In this document: piece after piece, positions 6,268-10,642 of the stretch
Layout of the letters: every line of letters starts with the position of its first letter
Position numbering within the stretch: the stretch's first letter is position 1
From: CAIPVR01 sp049316905
GTDB lineage: Bacteria > Actinomycetota > Acidimicrobiia > Acidimicrobiales > Microtrichaceae
Assembly (NCBI GenBank): GCA_049316905.1
Contig: JBMOJH010000114.1
Coordinates: 1-10,642 of the forward strand
Direction: 5' to 3'
Length of the DNA stretch: 10,642 nt
The notes under the pieces: generated by a model
The model's database searches: none
What the model was told of the DNA's origin: nothing
Seen by the model: the letters and a program-made list of their open reading frames with translations, nothing else
Made by a program: the position numbers and the translations under genes

Positions 6268-7716
6268 CTACTGGTTCGACGTCGGTGCCCCGGAGGAATC
6301 CGGGGCACCGTCGCGTCCGGACCCGTTCGACGTCGTGGGCGGGGCCACCGGCGGCGCCGCGGGCGCGCTCCCCCCGGACGGCGCCGCGGGCGCGACGGGC
6401 GCGGTGTCGGGGCCCTCCACGTGGCCGACCACCTTGCCGTCCTCCACCCGCACCATCTTCCCGGTGCTCAGGTCGAGTGCCTCCTTCTCGGCGCTGAAGC
6501 GCAGCTTCACGCGCAGCACCCGCAGCTCGACGAGGTAGTAGACGGGCAGCGACACGGCGAACGCGGCCGCGATCATCACCGGCGTGCGGATCAGCTGCAC
6601 CGCGGGCGAGACGTCCTCGCCGCCGGTGAGGGCGAAGATCAGGATGTACGGCAGCGCGTGCCACACGTAGAGCGTGTAGCTGAGGCGACCCAACCACTGG
6701 AACGGCGGCAGCGACCAGAACCTGGCCAGCCACCAGTGCCGGCAGTGCACCAGCCCCATCAGGATCACCGCGAAGGCCAGCGCCCCGAGGGTGTGGCCCC
6801 AGCGGAACCAGTAGGTGGGGCTCTGGGCGAGCATCTGCGGGCGGCTGAACTGGTCGGGACCGTCGGGCAGGTACTTGAAGTACGGCAGGCCCAGCTTCTC
6901 GAACAGCCCGAACGAGGTCACGAGGGTGAACACCCACACGACCAGGGCCACCGAGGCCGCCACCACGATCGGGCGCTTCAACCGCTCGACGCGCTCGGGG
7001 GTGAGGTGGGCGTTGATGATGGCCACCAGCGCGCCGAGCATCAGGGCGTCGGGCCGCTGCAGGAAGAAGAGCCGGACGCCGGAGATCATGCTCGTGTCGT
7101 CCTGGAAGAACCCGGTGATGGCGAACCAGCGGCACAGGGCGATCGCCGCCACGAGCACCCCGAGGATCCAGCCCAGCAGCTTGACCCGGTTGCGCCGCAC
7201 GCACACGAGCACCGTGGCGGGGATCGCGAAGTAGAACCACTCCTCCACCGACAGGGTCCACAGGTGCCACATCACCCGGTTGTCCTGGGTGGCGGGGTCG
7301 ATCATGTAGAGGCCGTTCGGGAAGAACAGGTGGTACACGTAGGTCACCGCGGCCGCCGCGTCCTCCAGGATCCCCCGCAGGCTGAGGATGCCGAGCAGCG
7401 ACCCGATGATGCCGATGACGATCCAGACGCCGCAGAACAGCCAGACCGACGGCAGCAGCCGCACCGCGCGACGGGCGTAGAACTTCCGGAGCCCGATGTC
7501 GCCGGTGGAGCGGTGCTCCTGGAGCAGCAGCGTGGTGATCAGGAACCCGCTCAGCACGAAGAAGGTGTCGACGATGGTGACGAGCGACTCGAAGTAGATG
7601 AAGAGCGCGTGGCCCACCAGGACCATGCACACGCCGATGCCGCGGATCCCGTCGAAGCCGCCGACGAGCCCGAGCTTCGGCGCCTTCGAGGTGAACGGCG
7701 CCCCGGTGGTGCTCAC
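6268..7716 (-). CDS. Acyltransferase 3 family membrane protein (second of pair)
   Basis: A 482-residue integral membrane acyltransferase of the AT3 (OafA/YrhL-like) family, which O-acylates extracytoplasmic sugars or lipids. Hallmarks are GGFDGIRGIG with R25 and the presumed catalytic H36 (VLVGH), FFVLSGFLIT (52-61), RRAVRLLP (82-89), LWTLSVEEWFYF (152-163) and LGRLSYTLYVWHALP (342-356). About ten hydrophobic segments are visible. After the last one comes a cytosolic tail: a conserved block at 399-425 shared with the neighbouring paralogue, then about 50 Pro/Ala/Ser/Gly-rich residues. No SGNH domain is fused. The GTG at 7716 overlaps the upstream gene's TGA by 4 bp (GTGA), so translation is coupled; GAAGG lies about six bases before it. 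The stop is only 10 bp from the SDR stop, and its last codons form a strong hairpin. The acceptor molecule is unknown. Confidence 0.92.
   Translation of the reverse strand: MSTTGAPFTSKAPKLGLVGGFDGIRGIGVCMVLVGHALFIYFESLVTIVDTFFVLSGFLITTLLLQEHRSTGDIGLRKFYARRAVRLLPSVWLFCGVWIVIGIIGSLLGILSLRGILEDAAAAVTYVYHLFFPNGLYMIDPATQDNRVMWHLWTLSVEEWFYFAIPATVLVCVRRNRVKLLGWILGVLVAAIALCRWFAITGFFQDDTSMISGVRLFFLQRPDALMLGALVAIINAHLTPERVERLKRPIVVAASVALVVWVFTLVTSFGLFEKLGLPYFKYLPDGPDQFSRPQMLAQSPTYWFRWGHTLGALAFAVILMGLVHCRHWWLARFWSLPPFQWLGRLSYTLYVWHALPYILIFALTGGEDVSPAVQLIRTPVMIAAAFAVSLPVYYLVELRVLRVKLRFSAEKEALDLSTGKMVRVEDGKVVGHVEGPDTAPVAPAAPSGGSAPAAPPVAPPTTSNGSGRDGAPDSSGAPTSNQ
6283..6310. terminator. Perfect 12-bp stem hairpin at a convergent gene junction
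   Basis: CGGTGCCCCGGA (6283-6294) and its exact complement (6299-6310) flank the 4-base loop GGAA. Two more pairs are possible beyond a T-T mismatch. On the plus strand it lies 25 bases after the SDR stop and has a GNRA-class loop. No U-tract follows. It lies within the last codons of the acyltransferase gene, where it encodes GAP-DSS-GAP. It probably ends or stabilises the SDR transcript; whether it is a true terminator is inference. Confidence 0.6.
7511..7546. repeat. 36-bp exact match between the two acyltransferase genes
   Basis: The 36 bases at 7511-7546 recur exactly at 8821-8856, 1310 bp away, in the matching codons of the paralogue (LITTLLLQEHR region after the second membrane segment). 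Synonymous positions are also identical, unlike most of the alignment. This indicates common origin and perhaps local gene conversion. Confidence 0.85.
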
Positions 7717-9029
7717 GACTCGCCTTCGTCTCGCCGGCGGCCGGCCGCCTCCTCCACCGTCACCATCTTCCCCGTGTTGAGGTCGAGCACCTCCTTCTCC
7801 GACGCGAAGCGGAGCTTCACCCGCAGCACGCGCTGCTCCACGCCGTAGAAGATCGGGAGGCAGGTGACGATGGTGATCGCCGCGAGGATCGGAGCCCGCC
7901 ACTTCTGGCCCAGGAACCGGTCACCGCCGAGCAGGTCGAGGACCACGAAGTACACCAGCGTGTGCCAGACGTAGACCGTGTAGCTCATCCGCCCGAGGAA
8001 CCGCAGCGGCTTCCAGCTCAGCGCCCGGTTGGCGTACCACTCCTTGTACCGGGCCATGCAGAGCATCGCCGGGGCGAAGGCGAGGGCGGTCACGGTGTGG
8101 CCGAAGTTGATCCAGTACACACCCGACTCGCCCTGTACCGGGGTGGGCGGCGCCATCGGCACGTAGGGGTAGGGCACGCCGAGCTTGCCGAACGTCTCGT
8201 TGAGGAACCCGCTGGCCAGCAGCATGGAGATCCCCGCCACCACCAGGCCCACGATGCCGATCTTGGGCAGCCACTTCCGCCAGACGGCGGGCAACGGGTC
8301 GGGCAGGCGGGAGTTGATCACGGCCAGCCCCACACCCCACATCAGCGAGTCGGGCCGCGACAGCCAGAGCAGGCTGAGCCCGCGGGCCACGGGGTTGGCG
8401 TTCTGCGGGTCCGAGGGGATCGGGATGGGCCCCGGATGGCCGAGCCAGCGCTGGAACCCGATCCAGGTGGCCACCACGGCCAGGCCCACGGCCAGCTGCA
8501 CCATCCACCGCTTGCGGATGCACACCAGCACCGTCACGGCGATCAGCAGGTAGAACTGCTCCTCCACCGCGAGCGACCAGAACTGGTCGATCGAGAGGTG
8601 GGCGGTGAGCTCCGGGGCGATCGAGCCGAGCCCGACCGGGAAGAAGATCTCGTAGAGGTAGGTGACCGCGGCGGCCGACTCGGCGAGCAGGGTGGTGAGC
8701 CGCTCCCGGGCGAAGAGCACCGTGATGACGATCCACGCCACGATGCACAGGTACGCCGAGGGCAGGAGCCGAACGGCCCGCCGGGCGTAGAACTTCCGCA
8801 TGTTGATCGTGTCCTGGTCACGGTGCTCCTGGAGCAGCAGCGTGGTGATCAGGAACGCGCTCATCACGAAGAACACGTCGATGATGCCGGCGAAGCTGGG
8901 CGAGAGGTCCGAGTAGGCGTGGTTGAACAGGACCATCAGGATCCCGATGCCCCGCACCCCGTCGAACCCGCCGACGAACCCCATCCGAGGGGCCACCGAC
9001 CGGAACGGCGCCGCCCCCTGAGTCGCCAT
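7713..9029 (-). CDS. Acyltransferase 3 family membrane protein (first of pair)
   Basis: A 438-residue AT3-family integral membrane acyltransferase, paralogous to the next gene. It has GGFDGVRGIG with R26 and H37 (VLFNH), VFFVMSAFLIT (52-62), RRAVRLLP (83-90), FWSLAVEEQFY (150-160) and LGRMSYTVYVWHTLVY (345-360). Around ten membrane segments are visible, with an extracytoplasmic loop of about residues 195-220 that is longer than in the paralogue. The tail carries the block at 400-426 in common with the partner (22 of 27 residues identical), then stops after a short charged end rather than a Pro/Ala-rich extension. The ATG at 9029 follows TACGCT by 8 nt with no Shine-Dalgarno, suggesting a leaderless message; the in-frame extension upstream is shadow of the divergent gene. 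Two catalytic copies in one operon suggest two acceptors, two acyl groups or a heteromer; the choice is open. Confidence 0.92.
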   Translation of the reverse strand: MATQGAAPFRSVAPRMGFVGGFDGVRGIGILMVLFNHAYSDLSPSFAGIIDVFFVMSAFLITTLLLQEHRDQDTINMRKFYARRAVRLLPSAYLCIVAWIVITVLFARERLTTLLAESAAAVTYLYEIFFPVGLGSIAPELTAHLSIDQFWSLAVEEQFYLLIAVTVLVCIRKRWMVQLAVGLAVVATWIGFQRWLGHPGPIPIPSDPQNANPVARGLSLLWLSRPDSLMWGVGLAVINSRLPDPLPAVWRKWLPKIGIVGLVVAGISMLLASGFLNETFGKLGVPYPYVPMAPPTPVQGESGVYWINFGHTVTALAFAPAMLCMARYKEWYANRALSWKPLRFLGRMSYTVYVWHTLVYFVVLDLLGGDRFLGQKWRAPILAAITIVTCLPIFYGVEQRVLRVKLRFASEKEVLDLNTGKMVTVEEAAGRRRDEGES

Positions 9030-9043
9030 GGGGCCAGAGCGTA
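9030..9043 (-). promoter_or_regulatory. Candidate leaderless -10 of the acyltransferase operon
   Basis: On the minus strand TACGCT (9043-9038) is followed by eight bases and the ATG at 9029. It is part of a 13-base block CCGTACGCTNTGG that recurs, inverted, before the divergent dehydrogenase gene. No Shine-Dalgarno is visible. Confidence 0.45.
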
Positions 9044-9090
9044 CGGGCTGGCGCCGGGGCCCAACAACAGGTGATCGACCCAGTCGCGGC

Positions 9091-9116
9091 GGTCCCGGGG
9101 ACCGAACGGCGTTCGG
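9091..9116. promoter_or_regulatory. Two abutting palindromes, candidate operators
   Basis: GGTCCCGGGGACC (9091-9103) is a perfect 6-bp inverted repeat around one base. CCGAACGGCGTTCGG (9102-9116) is a perfect 6-bp inverted repeat around three bases. They overlap by two bases and sit in the middle of the 151-bp spacer between divergent genes, where a TetR-like or other dimeric regulator could control both. No regulator gene is in the window. Confidence 0.4.
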
Positions 9117-9146
9117 CGGGGACGGTGCGGCGACCGGCGGGGACGG
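9114..9146. repeat. 12-bp direct repeat at 21-bp spacing
   Basis: CGGCGGGGACGG occurs at 9114-9125 and 9135-9146. The 21-bp period is two helical turns, so both copies would face the same side of the DNA. The second copy ends 22 bases before the -10 candidate of the dehydrogenase gene, around where a -35 or activator site would fall. Confidence 0.55.
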
Positions 9147-9168
9147 GCGGCGTGCGGGCCGGCGACCG

Positions 9169-9180
9169 TACGCTGTGGAC
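9169..9180 (+). promoter_or_regulatory. Candidate leaderless -10 of the glutaryl-CoA dehydrogenase gene
   Basis: TACGCT (9169-9174) is followed by GTGGAC and the ATG at 9181, the TANNNT-N6-ATG layout. No Shine-Dalgarno precedes the ATG, and the preceding bases match the block before the divergent acyltransferase gene. Confidence 0.55.
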
Positions 9181-10386
9181 ATGACGCACCAGCCGCTCCT
9201 CCAGTCGGTCGACCCCCGTGACGTCCTCGCCACCGACGCCCTGCTCACCGACGAGGAACGGCTCCTCCGCGACACCGTCCGGCAGTTCGTGGGCGACCGG
9301 ATCCTCCCCGAGGTCGGCGAGTGGTTCGACGCCGGCACGTTCCCCCGGGAGATGGCCAAGGAGTTCGGGTCGCTCGGGCTGCTCGGCATGCACCTCGACG
9401 GCTACGGGTGCGCCGGCACCTCGGCCACGGCCTACGGCCTGGCGTGCACCGAGCTCGAGGCCGGCGACTCCGGGGCCCGCAGCTTCGTGTCGGTCCAGGG
9501 CAGCCTGGCCATGTTCCCGATCCACGCCTTCGGCTCGGAGGACCAGAAGCAGGAGTGGCTGCCCGGGATGGCCGCGGGCGAGCTCGTCGGTTGCTTCGGG
9601 CTCACCGAGCCGGACTCCGGTTCCGACCCCGGCTCGATGCGCACCACGGCCCGCCGGGACGTCTCGGGCGACTGGGTGCTCAACGGCGCCAAGATGTGGA
9701 TCACCAACGGGTCGATCGCTGACGTGGCCGTGGTGTGGGCCCGCACCGACCCCGACGGTCCCGACGCCGGCGCCGTGCGGGGCTTCGTGGTGCCCACTGC
9801 CACCCCGGGTTTCTCCGCCCCGGAGATCCACCGGAAGGTGTCGCTGCGGGCGTCGGTGACCTCGGAGCTGGTGCTCGACGACGTGCGGCTGCCGGCCACC
9901 GCGGTGCTCCCCGGTGTCTCGGGCATGCGCGGCCCGCTGTCATGCCTCAACGAGGCCCGCTTCGGTATCTCCTTCGGCGCGGTCGGCGCAGCGCGCGCCT
10001 GCTTCGAGGCGGCGCTCGCCTACGCGACGGAGCGGGTGCAGTTCGACCGGCCGATCGCCTCGTTCCAGCTCACCCAGAAGAAGCTCGTGGACATGATGAC
10101 GAAGGTGCAGCAGGGGACGCTCCTCGCCCTGCACCTCGGCCGGATGAAGGACGCCGGCACGCTCGCCACCCCGCAGGTGAGCTTCGGCAAGCGGGAGAAC
10201 GTCCGCATGGCGCTCGAGGTGGCCCGGGAGGCCCGCTCCGTGCTGGGCGCCAACGGCATCACCACCGAGTACCCGGTGATCCGCCACATGAACAACCTCG
10301 AGTCGGTGTTCACCTACGAGGGCACGAACGAGATCCACACGTTGATCCTCGGCCAGGCGATAACAGGGCTCCCGGCCTTCTCCTGA
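9181..10386 (+). CDS. gcdH: Glutaryl-CoA dehydrogenase-like acyl-CoA dehydrogenase
   Basis: A 401-residue acyl-CoA dehydrogenase whose wording matches glutaryl-CoA dehydrogenase, which oxidises and decarboxylates glutaryl-CoA to crotonyl-CoA in lysine/tryptophan and aromatic breakdown. The FAD segment CFGLTEPDSGSDPGSM is at 138-153 and MWITN at 172-176. The C-terminal segment is TYEGTNEIHTLILGQAITG (378-396), with E380 at the catalytic-base position. The glutarate-specific patch is present: E93, R100, S101 and S104 in the EAGDSGARSFVSVQ segment align by eye with human E87, R94, S95 and S98, R94 being the residue that holds the distal carboxylate. The true start is the ATG at 9181, by family alignment and a leaderless -10 signal; the upstream in-frame extension is low-complexity. 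It is divergent from the acyltransferases and is monocistronic, with a terminator-like element downstream. Confidence 0.85.
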   Translation: MTHQPLLQSVDPRDVLATDALLTDEERLLRDTVRQFVGDRILPEVGEWFDAGTFPREMAKEFGSLGLLGMHLDGYGCAGTSATAYGLACTELEAGDSGARSFVSVQGSLAMFPIHAFGSEDQKQEWLPGMAAGELVGCFGLTEPDSGSDPGSMRTTARRDVSGDWVLNGAKMWITNGSIADVAVVWARTDPDGPDAGAVRGFVVPTATPGFSAPEIHRKVSLRASVTSELVLDDVRLPATAVLPGVSGMRGPLSCLNEARFGISFGAVGAARACFEAALAYATERVQFDRPIASFQLTQKKLVDMMTKVQQGTLLALHLGRMKDAGTLATPQVSFGKRENVRMALEVAREARSVLGANGITTEYPVIRHMNNLESVFTYEGTNEIHTLILGQAITGLPAFS

Positions 10387-10413
10387 GCGGTTCCTGCTGC
10401 ATCGTCACCTCCC

Positions 10414-10452
10414 GGGCACACGGTCCTGTGCCCACTCTGTGCCCATTTCTTT
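10414..10452 (+). terminator. Terminator-like hairpin with duplicated 3' arm
   Basis: GGGCACA (10414-10420) pairs perfectly with TGTGCCC at 10427-10433 (6-base loop). It can also pair with a second copy at 10438-10444, which is directly followed by the T-rich tract ATTTCTTT (10445-10452). The CTGTGCCCA direct repeat at 11-bp spacing creates the two alternatives. It starts 28 bases after the dehydrogenase stop, the expected place for its terminator. Confidence 0.45.
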
Positions 10453-10461
10453 GCCTGTCTC

Positions 10462-10487
10462 GGCCGACCGCGCAAGCGCGCCCGGCC
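10462..10487. other. GC-rich imperfect hairpin in the intergenic region
   Basis: GGCCG (10462-10466) pairs with CGGCC (10483-10487). CGCGC (10469-10473) pairs with GCGCG (10476-10480), around the bases AA and a two-by-two internal loop. It closely follows the terminator-like element and may strengthen termination. Such structures arise fairly often in DNA this rich in GC. Apart from these two elements, 10387-10587 shows no convincing gene. Confidence 0.3.
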
Positions 10488-10587
10488 ACGGCTCCCGAAC
10501 CTACGCGAACGCTGTGACACCGTCCGACGGCGAGGTGCGGCTCGGCCGACACCCGGGATCCATTGCGGACGGGCAGGTCCACAGCGA

Positions 10588-10642
10588 CAGCACGGCTACC
10601 ACGCCGTCACGTACGGCTGGCTGGTCGGCGAGGTGGTCCGGC
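10588..10642 (+). pseudogene. 5'-truncated serine hydrolase (beta-lactamase/EstB family) fragment, runs off window
   Basis: The plus-strand frame ending at the window edge reads HGYHAVTYGWLVGEVVR. This is the central signature of EstB/LipL-type serine esterases of the beta-lactamase fold, in which the tyrosine of GYH is the presumed catalytic tyrosine. Intact members have about 150 or more residues before this point, including the SxxK nucleophile motif. Here only 67 codons separate it from the preceding gene's stop. That stretch has no ATG or GTG in this frame and no SxxK or family sequence. The codons just before it are not family-like. The gene is therefore most likely a remnant from deletion, insertion or frameshift, although the part beyond the window is unseen. 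Confidence 0.55.

Noticed and set aside
6043..7848. A plus-strand 601-codon open frame opposite the acyltransferase genes
   Set aside because: It consists of low-complexity His/Arg/Glu/Gln-rich sequence antisense to clear membrane protein genes.
7962..9074. A plus-strand 370-codon open frame opposite the first acyltransferase
   Set aside because: Same shadow composition, with no start signal and no recognisable motif.
10310..10582. Minus-strand open frames of 68-90 codons at the right end
   Set aside because: Arg/Gly-rich, no Shine-Dalgarno, and overlapping the 3' end of the dehydrogenase and the terminator-like element.
10514..10642. A GTG at 10514 with TACGCG six bases upstream as a possible leaderless gene start
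   Set aside because: The hexamer lacks the final T, the encoded peptide is low-complexity, and a different frame carries the recognisable hydrolase signature.

Overview
The window is GC-rich (roughly 70% by eye) with long shadow ORFs in every frame. Its gene content points to an Actinomycetota chromosome: an F420-type luciferase-like oxidoreductase, a FadD19-like acyl-CoA synthetase, FadE-type acyl-CoA dehydrogenases and paired acyltransferase-3 membrane proteins. Acidimicrobiia or a relative is my best guess, but no marker gene settles it. There are nine genes and one broken gene fragment, and no rRNA, tRNA, CRISPR array, insertion sequence or phage gene that I can see.

Region 1 (48-3451, minus strand) is a compact four-gene operon. 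In transcription order it holds an acyl-CoA dehydrogenase, an atypical (extended) SDR/epimerase-like protein, an 84-residue protein with a predicted small beta-barrel, and an F420-dependent LLM oxidoreductase. Gaps are 9 bp or less, and the last pair overlaps by ATGA. A 15-bp tandem repeat reiterates the last gene's stop codon. The operon is divergent, across 123 bp, from region 2 (3575-6257, plus strand). Region 2 holds a FadD19-like acyl-CoA synthetase and, 160 bp further on, a (3R)-hydroxyacyl-CoA dehydrogenase of the MFE-2/HSD17B4 type. Together these genes look like part of a CoA-thioester degradation route (activation, alpha-beta dehydrogenation, 3-hydroxy oxidation). No hydratase or thiolase is present, so the substrate is unknown; a sterol-like, branched or long-chain acid is plausible.

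Region 3 (6268-9029, minus strand) encodes two tandem acyltransferase-3 integral membrane proteins overlapping by GTGA. They are clear paralogues and share an unusual 27-residue cytosolic tail motif. The SDR and the second acyltransferase converge, with a perfect 12-bp stem hairpin at the junction. Region 4 (9181-10386, plus strand) is a glutaryl-CoA dehydrogenase-like enzyme, divergent from the acyltransferases. The 151 bp between them is packed with palindromes and direct repeats. The last 256 bp hold a terminator-like element, a second hairpin, and then an in-frame stretch matching the core of EstB/LipL-type serine hydrolases whose N-terminal half is missing.

The most general observation is regulatory. 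Four gene starts have no Shine-Dalgarno but carry TANNNT 6 nt (three genes) or 8 nt (one gene) before ATG/GTG, the geometry of leaderless actinobacterial transcripts. The remaining starts have a Shine-Dalgarno-like purine stretch. I do not see a clearly novel defence or mobile system here. The best leads are the leaderless promoter set, the small protein coupled to the F420 enzyme, the paired acyltransferases with their tail motif, and the structured intergenic regions.
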